Assembly (NCBI GenBank): GCA_023614405.1
Contig: CM042694.1
Location: 115,132,685 to 115,196,684 of the forward strand
Reading direction: 5' to 3'
DNA length: 64,000 bases
From: Avena insularis
Taxonomy: Eukaryota > Streptophyta > Magnoliopsida > Poales > Poaceae
Made by a program: the position numbers and the translations under genes. Shown here one piece after another: positions 22,485 through 34,639 of this stretch. The notes beneath the pieces were generated by a model. The model was not told where the DNA came from and ran no database searches. It worked only from the letters and a program-made list of their open reading frames with translations. Position 1 is the stretch's first letter; the number at the start of each line of letters is the position of its first letter.

Positions 22485-25400
22485 ATGATTTCATATGGCG
22501 TGGACACAAACTGGTACTCAAACACGGGCGCCACAAACCATGTTGCCAATGAGATGAGTAAGCTTTCCATCCAGGAGAGGTATACAGGACGTGACCAAGT
22601 CCACACGGCAAATGGTAAAGGTATGCCAATCTCTCATATTGGTCATTCAATGTTGCATACTCCCCGTAGTTCCTTATATCTTAAAGATATTCTTCATGTT
22701 CTAGATGCATCTAAAAATCTCCTCTCTGTTCATAAACTTACTCTAGATAATGATGTCTTTCTTGAATTTCACCCATATTTTTTCTTGATCAAGGATCAGG
22801 CCACAAGGAGGATTCTGTTTAAGGGTCCATGTCGTGATGGCCTCTACCCTCTTGTGTCCATGTCTACCGGGTTATCTCCCAAGAACGCCTTCATTACAAT
22901 AAAGCCGTCATCTTCTACATGGCATCACCGTTTAGGACATCCGTCCTCCTTTGTGGTTCAGCAAATTCTTAGGAAACAACATATATATCATTCACCAAAA
23001 ATAAACCCATACATCTATGATTCTTGTCAACTAGCTAAGAGTCATCAACTACCATATCCTGTCTCCACTAGTGTTTCTACTGTTCCTTTGGAACAAGTCT
23101 TTTTTGATGTATGGGGACCAACACCTACTTCTGCTGGAAAACATTCATATTATGTAAGCTTTATTGATGACTTTAGTAAATTTACTTGGATCTATTTGCT
23201 CAAGAAGCGTTCTGAAGTGTATCAAGTCTTTCTTAATTTCTAGCAACTTGTTGAAAGAAAATTTGATAGAAAAACTATTACTATGCAAACTGATTGGGGT
23301 GGTGAATATGAAAAGCTCCATGGTTTCTTTCAAAAAGTAGGCATCACTCATCATGTATCTTGTCCACATGCACATCAACAAAATGGCTCAACAGAACGCA
23401 AGCATCGTCATATTATTGAAGTTGGTCTTGGCTTACTTGCACATGTATCTATGCCTCTCAAGTTTTGGGATGGAGCTTTTCTCACAGCCAATTTTCTCAT
23501 TAACTTACTTCCTAGTAAGGTTATCAACTTTGACACTCCCGTTGAACGTCTTCTTCATACTAAACCCAACTATGAGTCTCTTAGGATTTTTAGCTGTGCT
23601 TGCTGGTCTAATCTTCGTCCTTACAATAATAAGAAACTCGCTTTCCGCTCTACCAAGTGTGTGTTTTTAGGCTATAGTCCTCGTCATAAAGGAGTAGAAT
23701 GTCTAGACACTAAAACAGGACGTGTTTACATCTCGAGAGATGTGGTGTTTGATGAAAATGTCTTCCCCTTTGCTGATTTGCATCCAAATGTTGGCACACG
23801 TCTTAAACAAGATATTCTCTTGCTACCTAAAGATAGTGGGGAGACACACTTTGATGATTATATGAGTTTGCATATTATTCCTGAGGTTACTAATCCTGGT
23901 CAAGTTTCCCCAGAAAATGTTGTGGTTGCAGATATCTTTGAAGCCCAGCAAACAACAGAAGAAAATCAAAGTTCAAATGGTACAGACACGAGCTCAGCTG
24001 ACACAAATTTGAGTCCACAACAAAATAAGCAGCGTTACTTGGATCAGGTGAACACTAGTAACGGTGGAGATTCTCCGGTTCCTGTACCTGATATGCATGC
24101 AACCAACGAGGATGGTTCCCGCCAGTTTGAACGCGGACGCACGCATGGAACGTCTCGCACGTCGCTGTCGCCAACCTCCCGTGAGGACTCCTGTCAGCGT
24201 GAGCATGGGCACATGCACCCGTCGCTGTCACCGCGTGTGCGTCAGCCGCTTTCACCACGTCAGTCATTGTCACCGACTCGGTCACCTGGGCGAGAGAGCG
24301 TGTCGCACTCCCGGTCCCCTTCGCTCCCGCCGTGCTCACGCGTGATGATGGACACCAATGTGGTGTCAAGTTTCTCTGTAGAAAATAATGAGACGGAAAG
24401 TGAAGAAGACAGGACAGAGAGAGAAGGCGAAAATAATGAGACAGAAAGAGAAGAAAATGACAAGACGGAAAGAGAAGGCGAAAATGTTATGGGCTCAGAT
24501 TCTGTCGTTTGTTCACCAACTCCAACTCAATCATCACCTCCACAGATGGTTACACGTCTTCAAAGAGGAGTAAGAAAAACAAAACAATATACGGACGGTA
24601 CTATTCGCTATGGCTTGTTTACTAGTACAGGTGAACCGTCTACACTTTCAGAAGCTCTCTTGGATGATCGCTGGCACAAATCTATGATCGAAGAATATCA
24701 TACTCTCATGGAAAATAAAACTTGGCGTCTTGTTCCTCCCAATTCTACCAAAAATCTTATTGACTACAAGTGGGTATATCGTGTGAAGAAAAATCTAGAT
24801 GGTACAGTTGACAGATACAAGGCTCGTTTGGTTGCAAAAGGTTTTAAACAGATATATGGTATAGACTATGAAGATACTTTCAGCCCTGTTGTTAAGGCAG
24901 CCACTATTAGACTTGTTTTGTCAGTGGCCGTTTCTAGAGGCTGGAGTTTGAGGCAGCTAGATGTCAAGAACGCGTTTCTTCATGGTGTTCTGGAAGAGGA
25001 GGTCTATATGAAACAACCCCCAGGTTTTGAAGATTCTCGAGTTCCACACTTTATATGCGAACTTGACAAAGGTCTTTATGGTCTCAAACAAGCTCCTAGA
25101 GCATGGTATTCTAGGCTAAGTACAAAACTGCAAACACTTGGCTTTATTCCATCTATAGCCGACACTTCACTTTTCCTCTACAAAAAGTCAGGTGTCATGA
25201 TATTTGTTCTAATTTATGTTGATGATATTATAGTCACCGGCTCATCAGATCAAGCCATTACTACACTTCTGCATGATCTCAAAGATGATTTTGCTCTCAA
25301 GGATTTGGGAGATCTACATTTTTTTCTTGGGTATAGAGGTAAAAAGAATCAATGATGGGTTACTTCTTACACAGGAAAAGTATGCTACTGATCTGCTTAC

Positions 25401-26115
25401 AAAGGTTGGTATGAGATTGTGTACATCTTGTCCTACTCCTCTGTCTTCAACTGAGAAGTTGTCTCTTGATGAGGGCACTCCTCTTGGTCCTGATGATATG
25501 ACAGAATACCGGAGCATTGTGGGTGCTTTATAGTTAATAAGGTTTGTCAATTTTTACATGCTCCAACTACATCTCATTGGACAACTGCCAAAAGAATATT
25601 AAGGTACATTCAAGGCACTCTAAAGACTGGGCTCACTTTTTAGAAGTCCTCCTCCAGTCTTCTTAGTGCTTTCTTTGATGCAGACTGGGCAGGTTGTCTT
25701 GATGATAGGAGATCTACAGGAGGGTTTGCTATATTCTTTGGGCCAAATTTGATCTCCTGGAGTGCCAGAAAACAAGTACTAAAGCAAAATACAAGGCTCT
25801 AGCAAATGCCACAGCTGAGTTAATATGGGTTGAAGCCCTTCTTGGTGAGCTTGGTGTTACACTGAAGGAAAAACCATGTTTATGGTGTGATAATCTAGGA
25901 GCTACATACTTGTCTGCAAATCCTGTTTTCATGCAAGGACTAAGCACATAGAGATTGATTTTCACTTCGTCAGAGAAAGAGTTGCAAATAAGTTACTGGA
26001 GATCAAGTTTATCTCAAGCAAAGATCAAGTTACAGATGGTTTTACAAAGGCTTTGCTAGTTAGAGATTTTGATGAGTTTAAGCGTAATCTCAACCTCTCA
26101 CAAGGTTGTGATTAA
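22485..26115 (+). pseudogene. copia pol: integrase, reverse transcriptase, RNase H, broken
   Basis: Order: protease/integrase junction (WYSNTGATNHV, with the DSGA-type site altered to NTGA), GAG-pre-integrase (WHHRLGHPSSFVVQQIL), integrase core with Asp in FFDVWGPTP, Asp in [11 protein letters not shown] and Glu in STERKHRHI, then reverse transcriptase from [20 protein letters not shown] with YVDD at 25215-25226, and RNase H ([20 protein letters not shown]). Damage: TAG at 23241-23243, a 1-bp insertion near 25330, a deletion after SIVGAL near 25531, and further shifts between 25770 and 25940. The first Cys of the integrase zinc finger appears as Tyr (IYDSCQ). Pol ends just before the purine tract. 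Confidence 0.88.
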
Positions 26116-26121
26116 GGGGGA
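26114..26121 (+). promoter_or_regulatory. Polypurine tract of the copia element
   Basis: AAGGGGGA lies immediately before the 3' LTR, the expected primer site for plus-strand DNA synthesis. Confidence 0.8.
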
Positions 26122-26122
26122 T

Positions 26123-26347
26123 TTTTAAATATAATATGTAACAAGTTTTGTAATATGTATTTTAGGTAGTTGAGGGGCTGCCGTACAGCATGGAGTAAGT
26201 ACTCCACCCGGGTCAGACTCCTCCTCCCGATTACGATCGGTTTCTACCTCCCCCTCTCTCGTGTATATCTCTACCCCTGTAACAATATCGATCAACACGC
26301 AATACAGCTGAGGCCAAGGCTGTTTATCCTAACCAAGAACTTTGTCA
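26123..26347 (+). repeat. 3' LTR of the copia element
   Basis: Matches the 5' LTR along its length and ends with the same AACTTTGTCA. The terminal TG has become TT. A 3-bp insertion (CTC) in the CTCCTCCC run explains the length difference. Confidence 0.92.
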
Positions 26348-26352
26348 AACAG

Positions 26353-26566
26353 ATCCGAACAAGCGGTCAATCTGTTCCATCGTTAGTGAGTCACACTCAT
26401 TGATCCATGTAAAATAGGGGCCAATTAGCACATATTCCCTTAGGTCGAGGTCGTTCATGACCTTGCGAAAACGAGCCATGGACCGTCTATTCACCCACGC
26501 TTTGTGTTTGTCCCTAGCGAGTGTGGCAAGCAAATGCAGGTCCTCCAACCTCGACGCCACGATCAC
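26353..26566 (-). pseudogene. LINE remnant B, endonuclease piece
   Basis: The minus-strand reading has AWVNRRSMARFRKVMNDLDL, then YFTWINECDSLTMEQIDRLF. This is the part of a plant L1 apurinic-type endonuclease where the usual text is NRRxMxRFR and the W(S/T)N...IDR motif. It continues across the copia insertion into VDWDELYP at 20811. DNA further right to 26900 has an open frame but I could not assign it to the LINE. Confidence 0.62.
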
Positions 26567-27004
26567 CCATCAAAACAGGCACAAACGTCTCGTAGCACAC
26601 AAATGGCGTTACAACTGCGAACTTAGACTCCATTACACATACCACGAAGTTGTTCATAAATGCATAGATAAAGTAGGGGTGGATGGCCGGAACCGGAGAA
26701 CATGACCAGAACAATTGATAAAATCTCAAAGTGCCGTTGAAGAACAGTTGCAATATATCTGTCCCTCCCTGTAAGTATTTAGTGGAAATTATGAGTGCTA
26801 GGTTGCTTATAGCTGAGTTCACCAGGCGTGTAGGTGCAATCTGGTTCTGAGTAACCGAGGGGAGGAAAGCCAGCCGCCATCGGAGATGAAAAATCTCATG
26901 GGCCATGAGTTATTGAAGCAACTGATCATCCTGCTCTAGCTATTGCCCGTGTGACCCCAAACGAATCCGTTAACTTCCCAGTAGGGGCAGTATGGGGGGA
27001 CTTT
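26567..27004. other. Unassigned segment between LINE B and repeat block B
   Basis: An open minus-strand frame (about 130 codons, to 26906) contains FMNNFVVCVMESKFAVVTPF. It could be an upstream part of the LINE or unrelated DNA. No motif was recognised. Confidence 0.25.
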
Positions 27005-27570
27005 CATCTGGATCGTAGCACTCTCTGGTAACTTCCCACTGTGTGCATATGGAGGAATATGGAGGAAGAGCTTTCCGGTGAACCAAAATCGGTAGAAATT
27101 ATCATCTTGAGGTCTTCCATGCCCACATCGGAAGGAAGAAAAATAAAAGAAAAAGATCCAGATCTAGCATGCCACATTGTAACATATACCATCTTATAAG
27201 CTACAAGGTGGATACTACATGTGACCTCTTCTCTTTGGTCAGTTTCCCTCACTGTATTGAAGTACAAGCCACTGCAGAAATCTATGTATATACACCATTA
27301 GAGACATTTCCACTTGGTAGACACCCTTTGATTTTGTATGAAGATACAATGTCTTCGTCTAGCGGGTAGCTGCAGCTAGACATTGTTGAGTATATATAGT
27401 TGGTAGGAAGTAGCGACCACCAGTAAAGTTCTTCTCAACAAACACTCACAACACTTATTCCATCAGCCAACTAATCAAACTTTACATCTTTGATTGACGA
27501 CTGTCCTCTCTTTGGCCTTCAAGGTACTAACAAATTTATTTTTATTAAAGTTGGTGTATGCTCCTTTACT
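27005..27570 (+). repeat. Repeat unit part: block B with TATA box and leader-like segment
   Basis: The core is at 27105-27126 (TCTTGAGGTCTTCCATGCCC), followed by GCATGCCACATTGTAACATA, AAGTACAAGCCACTGCAG, GCGGGTAGCTGCAGC, a TATA-like box (27391-27399) and ACCAGTAAAGTTCTTCTCAA. The next stretch is CA-rich (ACACTCACAACACTTATTCC) up to CTTCAAGGTACTAAC at about 27520, which looks like a leader exon with a GT splice donor. No long reading frame follows. The same order recurs at 39, 41 and partly 57 kb. Strand is inferred from the TATA box and donor. Confidence 0.65.
27391..27399 (+). promoter_or_regulatory. Putative TATA box of repeat block B
   Basis: TATATATAG in GAGTATATATAGTTGG, about 265 bp after the conserved core. 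Matching TATATAG boxes occur at the same place in the copies at 39416, 41938 and 57929. The sequence is nearly palindromic, so it does not by itself fix direction. Confidence 0.45.
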
Positions 27571-27654
27571 TACCATATAGTACATTACTGCAAGTACATA
27601 AGTATCATCGTATATGAAGAATATGTAGATTTTGCGAAGTTGTTCATATTAGAT

Positions 27655-28235
27655 TATACGGAACTTCAAGTATAGAGTAGGGATCGATATACAACAAGAA
27701 AGTTGAACCTAAATCCATCAAGAAAATTAAGGATGAGGCGAGACTATTGTGTTCCCTAGGGTTTATACATTTGAAGCTATAAAGACATGAGACTAGGCAT
27801 ATGTTGTTTTCTGTGTTGCGGTTGATGGGAACACGACAGTCAGTTATCACTCTAAATACTCTTCCTATATAATGAACCGGCAACTAATTTTGCCTACTAT
27901 AATAAAAAGTGTGCTCTAAATTTAGATTTGCTTTGGTAAGCCCTCCTTATGAAAGTTTACTAGTATCAAACCAGACCGGTGATTCAAATGACTGCTTACC
28001 ATTTTCATTGAAAAATGGAATATACTATGTTCCGTCTGGGAACACTTGATCATTAGGCGTTAGCGTTCAGCTGATGATCAATTTAATGCTACAACTGCCT
28101 TTCTATTCCACGGACAAAGTTCATCGGTGTGTATCGGTCCTTTCATAGACTACATGTGCAACATACTATGATCTTCTCATATGTCATAGTTTCGTATGGA
28201 CCAAAATATGGATGCACAAAAAGCGCTATGTAATA
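27655..28235 (+). repeat. Repeat unit part: block C
   Basis: CTTCAAGTATAGAGTAGGGA, GACCGGTGATTCAAATGACT, GGAACACTTGATCATTAGGC and GTATCGGTCCTTTCATAGAC occur in the same order as in 38195-38690 and 40695-41195. This diverged copy has insertions of its own. No coding sequence. Confidence 0.6.
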
Positions 28236-28274
28236 TACAGGCTGCCAGAATCAGTTAGTGTTATGACTTAAAAA

Positions 28275-28560
28275 ACAGTTAATTCTATGGGGGACTGCAC
28301 CATGGGTCATCGGAGCATGATAAGAAATCAAGAATCTGACCGTACATCTTTGGTAGTGCTAGGTTGTTTTGCATATTGAGTTCCTGGCAGATGGGCGGCT
28401 GGGAGCATGAAGAAGAGTGTAACTGACAAAGTTTCAAATTGCAGTTGTCGCACAGTTCCAATTGGTCATATATTGACACGTTTATAACTGATGCCAGATT
28501 ATCAGTCTAATGTTATACAGCCTGTCATTATGCATATCCTGCTGTAGGTATTGCACACAC
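28275..28560 (+). repeat. Repeat unit part: block A
   Basis: AATCTGACCGTACATCTTTG, TTTTGCATATTGAGTTCCTG, ATAACTGATGCCAGATTATC and AATGTTATACAGCCTGTCAT align with 51720-52060 and more weakly with 38690-39010 and 41195-41520. It lies directly upstream of a block B. No coding sequence. Confidence 0.6.
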
Positions 28561-28920
28561 GACAATGAGAAATCTGCCTAGCTAGGATGAGAAAGGTTGC
28601 ATTCTCCACGTTCCACACTCATTGTTAGGCTCAAATGAGCAGCAAGAGCTACCATATACATCATGTGCGGTAGAGGTTATCTTCCCAAGGTCTCCCATGC
28701 TCACACTTTTTTTCCCAAGCTCAGAAAAAGAGAGAGCAGGTCGAGCGTGCCACATAACATGTTCATTGGTTCTTAAGCTAGAAGGTGTAGGCACTGCAAG
28801 TGACCTCCTCTCTCTACTCATTTCCCCCCGTTATGATGAACTATGTGCCACTGCAGCAATATCTGTATATACGCTGTTAGAAACATTTATAGTAGATAGA
28901 TAATGCCATGTTCTTTAAAA
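28561..28920 (+). repeat. Repeat unit part: block B, split by a Helitron
   Basis: The core is at 28683-28704 (TCCCAAGGTCTCCCATGCTC), followed by CACTGCAAGTGACCTCCTCT, GCCACTGCAGCAATATCTGT and GTTAGAAACATTTATAG. The block breaks off at CTTTAAAA (28920) and resumes at 32693 with TACTCTTTTGAGTGGCGGGT. The copy at 52 kb shows the uninterrupted order. Confidence 0.68.
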
Positions 28921-31900
28921 CTAGCACAGTGGCCCGCGCACATGCGCGGGCGACATCTTGATAGTCTATCGGACGGACAATGTTTTGCAGATATATTTTC
29001 CAAAGTAATAAAAGTGTAATTATGTAGAATATTAGTGTTTATTAATCGTTTCATTTTTAATATTTTAATTTTTGACATCTATAATGATGATGGCGCTTAT
29101 CAATTCTCGTATGAAAAGTTAGTCACATGGCATAAATATTATGCAGTGAATCAGAAAAATGATGGGTAATAATGGTAGATATTAAATGATAGAATGAATA
29201 GAAAATGTAAACTTGAAGCATAGATATACTCCCTCCATCCCGGTTTATTAGGCACGCACGTAGTTTAAGGATAATTTTGACCATTAATTTTTGTCAAGAA
29301 ATTTTACATAATATGTCATAAAAATAATACCATCGGATTCATCTTTAAAAGAAGTTTTTAATGGTATATTTTTTGAGACACATATTATATATTTTATTAG
29401 CTAAAATTGATGGTCAAACATTTTCTTAAACTACGTACGCGCCTAATAAACCGGGACGGAGAGAGTACATTAGTAAACCTTTGTATTGTGATAGTATGTT
29501 TTATTCTTGATTTTATCATGCATGATTGCCACCCAAACTATTATAACAACTGAAGTAAAAGAAAATCGGAAATGGGCTGTGTTATATTTTATACATGTAC
29601 CTCGCAAACACATGAATGGCTCAAGTTTCAGAATGTGCAAAAAATTATGTTTGTATGTTGAAGAGGAGAGGCAATGATCTGCATCCATCAAAATAAATCT
29701 AAAGCTAGCATCTAAGAAGGTAAGTGAAATTATTACCTAGCTAAGAACCCAGTGAGTGACCGTAGTACGCATCTAAAATGGCATGTGTGTACATAATTAT
29801 GTAGAATTATTCATTTCCTCTATTGAAGGTTTGTACTATCATCTCAAGTAGCTCGAGAAAAATTAGTCTTTTCTAAAAACTAAATTAATCAATAAATAAT
29901 AGTTAATGGCATGATATATGTGAAAACACTATAACTATGGCACTAAGAAAAGATGATCTCTCTAGCAACCAAGAAGTACTTTTCGGAATTACATATTCCA
30001 AATCCAACATATGGCAATTGGATTGATACACTGATACTCTCCGTACCACAAATTGAGAGTGACAACTATGTTAGTAGGTAGTTCCAAAGTCTAGACTATA
30101 GAGTGCTCACCTCAACACAAAATCGGGATATACTAAAAATCCTCCAGTTGTACCTTGGTTGTATAATACAAACATAAAAATCTATAGAAAATACAAATAC
30201 TTCCAAATACCCCATTCCTATCATAGAAGACCGACACTTTTGGATGAGGTGTGTATATACCCGACATGCAAAAAATCATACATGAAAGTGAAATCATACA
30301 GATGACAAAACAATACCATGTGATAGAATTTCCTATAGCACAAAATTTAGTTTCATCAGAACACAAAAGAAAAAAGAAAAACCTGTGAGAGTATTTCCCA
30401 TGGCACAAAACCTAGTTTCATTAGAACATATACACTTCGGATGGAGAATATATATAACTTTTATACTTTCATCATAACACACATTCTTTAGATATGAAAT
30501 ACTAGTAACAGAAATGCTTTCAGAAGCTAAATAACTAACTTTTCACATACATCTTCATGAACACACACTCCTTAATTTAACTTTAAGGTACATCCGTAAA
30601 GACTAACACTATATAGCACAATTCATAGAGGCATAAAATGAAACTTTGGTCCCAGCTTAAAGTGCTAGGGCCTCTCTTACTTCTTGTCCATGTACATATT
30701 TTAGGAGCACATTAGCTGTGAGTAGAAGGTCTCCTGGATTAAGTAGCCCTCTTGCTAAGGGTTGTCGTCATTGATCTTCTCCGACAACTGCAGCTCGTCA
30801 CTCAAACCACATATGCTCGATTTTCTCTTGAGTAATTGGCCGTTACCTTTATTGTTCTCTACCGGACCTCATTGGGGCGGCAAAATACTACATAGAGGAG
30901 CGGACTTGGTTACCAGTAGGAGTTGGGGGAGAAGCTAGCGATGAAATAGGTTCTCACAACCATGAAGAGTACACAAACTTGTCATGCCAGTTTCATCTTT
31001 GAATGGACAAGTGGTCTTGTGGAGTGAAACGACCGAGAAAGGCTGCCACTGCCGTCTCATGGCGATGGAGCTTTACGGGCCAGTGCAGCAGCGAAGACTG
31101 AGTGTCCCCCTTGTGAGAGCCGGCCCCTGCAGCATTAGCGACCTTGAGCATAACTTGATTAGTCACCAAAGATAAAATTGATCTTGGTACACCGACTTGA
31201 AAAACTATTTTCATACTCGTTTTCCGTAATTTTCATGTAGAAGAATTGGCATCAAGTCCTCTGACCTCGACAGGTTAGTTTGTTGGTCACTAAGAATAAT
31301 CCATCTTAAATAAAATCATCTATTAATATGACGATAAACTCCAACTTTATCTTCTTGTTAACAAACACTATCAGCATGTTTGGTTTCAATTTCCAACACT
31401 AACATTGAGGGAAACCAACTATTAAACCGCAATGCACGTGTAGCTGTCTTACACAGACAGTGGATCACATGTGTGACCAACAACAGAAGATCTGCAGTGC
31501 GCTTTGAACTCAGAAAGGTATATCGGAATTTCAAAAGAGTGGTAAGCAACATAAGAAAACACTAAATTTTATGCAGAATAATAGAGACATATTCATGCGT
31601 TAGTAACCTTTGGGATATATCATTTGGTCAACAAAACTGGAATACCTGAATCCTGTGCAATGACAGTCGAGTGCATTGATTAACTTGTAAAGAATACATA
31701 ATGTAAGAATTACTCATAAATAAATCAAGTACACAGATTCATATGTTTACTTTAGGACAGAAGGGATGAGTTCTCTCTATTGTTCTTAACTTCTCTCTGT
31801 CAGCTTCGGTGCCATCCTCAATACCACAGTCACCATGGCCACTACTATTATTTTACCAAAAAAGTATGCACACATCAATATTCTTACTTTCATTGCCATC

Positions 31901-32692
31901 ACCAAGGTATACCCTCGGTAGTGTAAGATGCGGTATATATAAGGGTTTCATTTTTGTCAAAGCTAGATCCATGGTATAGAGACTGCTAAGATAGAGATAT
32001 GAAGGATTGACCATGGGTTGGAAATCCTGGTTACATGCTCCATCGGGGGCCTTCATTACCAGCCAGCGGAATATCTGTTGATGGTACAACTACGAGGGCC
32101 AATTATGATGGAAATAAGGTCAGCGACAGACGACAGAGCTATTATCAAAGGAAAGATGCACATCGTGTCACAGCACGTACGTACCTAGCCCTCAGCTGTA
32201 TGTATGAAGCAAGTCCTTGATCATACATGGCACCATCTTGCATGCATGCTTGTCCGTCGGTGGTATGTTCCATCCCTGGGGCAAGATTGATTGATATACG
32301 TGAGGTGCTGATGTGCATGAACTTGGTGGAGCTCGTCCTGCCGGCCGGCCGGCCAGCCGGGAGCCAGCTCCGAAGCAAATACGGCGGTGTTGGCGGCTGC
32401 GTGCGTGGGAACGACCTAGGGTAAGCCGTAGGTATGTTTTTCTTTTGATTGAAGAGTCCGTAGCCTTGGGTAGATGCAATGTACGAAGGGGTGCTTAAAA
32501 ATAATGAATGGCACCGGTGAGTATTTTTTACTAACTTGAATGTCAGTAAATTCGTTTTATGATCTATCGGCTGATATAGGTTTTACAGCTAAATAGATGG
32601 CCAGATGTTTCTGTTTTTTGTGGGATTTTATAGGGTATTTCTCTTTTTTCTGGTAGCCCATCTTGTACTTTTAATATATAATAGATAAGAGA
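28921..32692 (-). mobile_element. Helitron, minus orientation, inserted in repeat block B
   Basis: The left end on the + strand is CTAG followed by 7 nt and a perfect 9-bp stem hairpin, GCCCGCGCA and TGCGCGGGC (28932-28951), which is a Helitron 3' terminus read in reverse. At the right, the minus strand begins TCTTATCTATTATATATTAA, typical of a grass Helitron 5' end; the exact TC is at 32690 or 32692. The flanks rejoin a block B sequence. No Rep/helicase domain was found in the 3.77 kb, so it is probably non-autonomous. Unassigned frames near 31000-32500 could be captured fragments; I recognise none. A Mariner MITE sits inside at 29229-29465. Confidence 0.72.
29229..29465. mobile_element. Tc1/Mariner (Stowaway-like) MITE
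   Basis: The ends CTCCCTCCATCCCGGTTTAT and, reversed, CTCTCTCCGTCCCGGTTTAT form long inverted repeats, flanked by TA on both sides (29227-29228 and 29466-29467). It is 237 bp, non-coding, nested in the Helitron. Confidence 0.88.
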
Positions 32693-32770
32693 TACTCTTT
32701 TGAGTGGCGGGTAGCTGCGACCAGACTGTCCTAACTATGACCCATAGTAAAGTTGACATACTCTTTTTTG
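32693..32770 (+). repeat. Block B tail, displaced by the Helitron
   Basis: TACTCTTTTGAGTGGCGGGT, then GCTGCGACCAGACTGTCC and AGTAAAGTTGACATACTC, correspond to the end of block B in the 52-kb copy (GTGGGTAGCTGCGACCAGAT). It belongs to the half-unit ending at 28920. Confidence 0.62.
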
Positions 32771-33234
32771 ACAATCAATAGTACGATATATTTATACACC
32801 CAAATACTATATGGTAAAGTTACATAAACAATCAAGAATTACAATGTAAAGTCTAAAATAAACTAGAAAATCATCGAGGTGTTCAAACCATTTTTTCTTT
32901 CATGAAGCAATCTTGTACTTCGCTGAAGTTAGTCACAGAAAAACGCTATAAATACCAAACCACAGTTTTGTAAATATCAATGAGCGTTCTCCCATAAATT
33001 TAATTTGAGACGCAATGCCAAGGGACTATCTCGCAACAGATGCACTATCTCACAGGCCTCACCCATTGTGTGTTGTGTCAGATGTAACGCTGAAGTGGAT
33101 GGAGACTGTAATTCAAAGAAAAAATCAAGATGACTAGTCAAAGAAACTGCTCGCTGAACTAAGGTGTTGAGTAATCAAACACAAAGGTAGATTGTGACTA
33201 GGATCACATTCAGAAGCAAAAAAGGCAGTAATGA
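32771..33234. other. Unassigned spacer
   Basis: No gene, element end or repeat match was recognised between the block B tail and the Gypsy fragment. Confidence 0.35.
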
Positions 33235-34420
33235 TAGCCTTGCACAATAGTGGACTTGGTGGACACTCTGTCTCATTGACCACTTACCAGAAAATGAAGA
33301 ACCTGTACTCCTAGCGTGGACTGATACAACATGTGTACAAGTACGTGCAACAATGTTCCACCTGTCAGGAAGAAAAAAGTGAGAATACCAAGTTACCAGG
33401 TAAAGTACAACCACTCCCAATTCCACCACAGACTTGGCATTCAGTTGGCATGGATTTCATCGAATCTCTTCCCTTGTCTGAATAATACGATACTATCTTC
33501 GTGGTCATGGGAAAATTCACCAAGTTTGGGCATTTTATTACCTTGAAACACCCTTTCACTGAAGTGTCACTCGCGCAGCTATTCGTGAACAATGTTTATC
33601 GTTTGCACACCATGCCACAAGTTCTGATCACTGACAAGGACAAGGAGTTCATCAGTCATTTCTGGCATAATCTGTTTCGTTTGGCTCACACAACATTGAA
33701 CATGAGTTCCTCCTACTATCCCAAGATGGACGGCAAAACAGAGCGATTGAATCAACGTCTTGAGACATACTTGCACTTCCTAGTAAGTTTGGACCCTAAG
33801 GAGTGGGCCAAATGGTTGCCGCTGGCGGAATATTGGTACAACACATCACATCATTGTGATATTGGGCATTCTCCATTGGAACCATTGTATGGACGGAAGC
33901 CATGCCGCTTTGTATTCCAACAAGGGGATCCCACTTTGATTTCTCATCCTTTATCTCAAAAGTTGGGGTTCAAGTACTTCGGGCCATTTCAAGTGTTGAA
34001 GAAAGTGGGCAATGTCTCTTACAAGCTTCAACTACCAGAATCGTCACTGATTCATTCTATAGTGCATGTAGGCCAATTTAAGAAGGCTATCAAATCGACC
34101 GACGAGGTGAGTGCGGAGCTGCCTGTTGCCTTGTTGCAAGAGTCCAGGGTGCACTAGCCACTGGCCATCTATGGGGAGCGTATGATTCGTCGTGGCAACA
34201 AACAAGAGCCACAATTGTTGCTGCAATGGGAGGGTTGGCCACCATCTTGCAGAACCTAGGAGAATTTGAGCACGATCTTCGACAAGTCCTCTCATGCACT
34301 GGCAAGCCAATACTCTACGACGGCGTATTATCCCGGCACAGATGTTTCCTAAAGCTCCGCGTGTGAAGAGAACGACGGTGGAGTGACAGAAGATACACGA
34401 AGCCCATCAGCTGGCCAGGA
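33235..34420 (+). pseudogene. Ty3/Gypsy pol fragment: integrase and chromodomain-like tail
   Basis: The reading starts GLGGHSVSLTTYQKMKNLYS. The zinc-finger CSTCQ, the core Asp residues in GMDFIESLP and ITDKDKEF, and Glu in GKTERLNQRLE follow in Gypsy order. Later come YNTSHHCDIGHSPLEPLYGR, FGPFQVLKKVGNVSYKLQLP and the chromodomain-like LLLQWEGWPP. Stops: TAA at 33483-33485, TAG at 34155-34157 and another TAG before ENLSTIF. The GAG, protease and RT parts and both LTRs are missing nearby. The chromodomain suggests the chromovirus/Tekay-Reina side of Gypsy, moderate certainty. Confidence 0.82.
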
Positions 34421-34639
34421 CAAGGCCCAAGTGAAGCCCACAAAGTCTAACCACCTCAACTTAGTCAGGGCCTCGTCGAGAGAGGGGCATCATTGTGTGA
34501 GACAAGAAACAAATATTTGATCGTACATGCTGAGTGTTGAGTAGCGAGGATCTTACATCGTTCTCGTATACGACGAAACTATGTCACAAGACACCTTTCC
34601 GACATCGGAGTGATTACCATTTCTAACAATCACTCCCCT
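34421..34639. other. Boundary segment between Gypsy and copia fragments
   Basis: A short stretch (GTTGAGTAGCGAGGATCTTA and neighbours) that probably includes the end of the Gypsy internal domain. No LTR was identified. Confidence 0.3.

Larger units (their letters stand above)
20812..26347 (+). mobile_element. Ty1/copia LTR retrotransposon, full length but degraded
   Basis: Short LTRs (20812-21033, 222 bp; 26123-26347, 225 bp) enclose gag and pol in copia order (protease not resolved, integrase, reverse transcriptase, RNase H). The 5-bp target duplication AACAG flanks both sides (20807-20811 and 26348-26352). A primer-binding site complementary to initiator tRNA-Met follows the left LTR and a purine tract precedes the right one. 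It lies in the endonuclease region of LINE remnant B. Frameshifts and stops in gag and pol make it non-autonomous now. Short LTRs and a single CX2CX4HX4C-like knuckle suggest the Ale/Retrofit-type lineage, low certainty. Confidence 0.93.

Noticed and set aside
32335..32365. CCGGCCGGCCGGCC palindrome
   Set aside because: A short GC repeat inside the Helitron, with no element ends or regulatory context.
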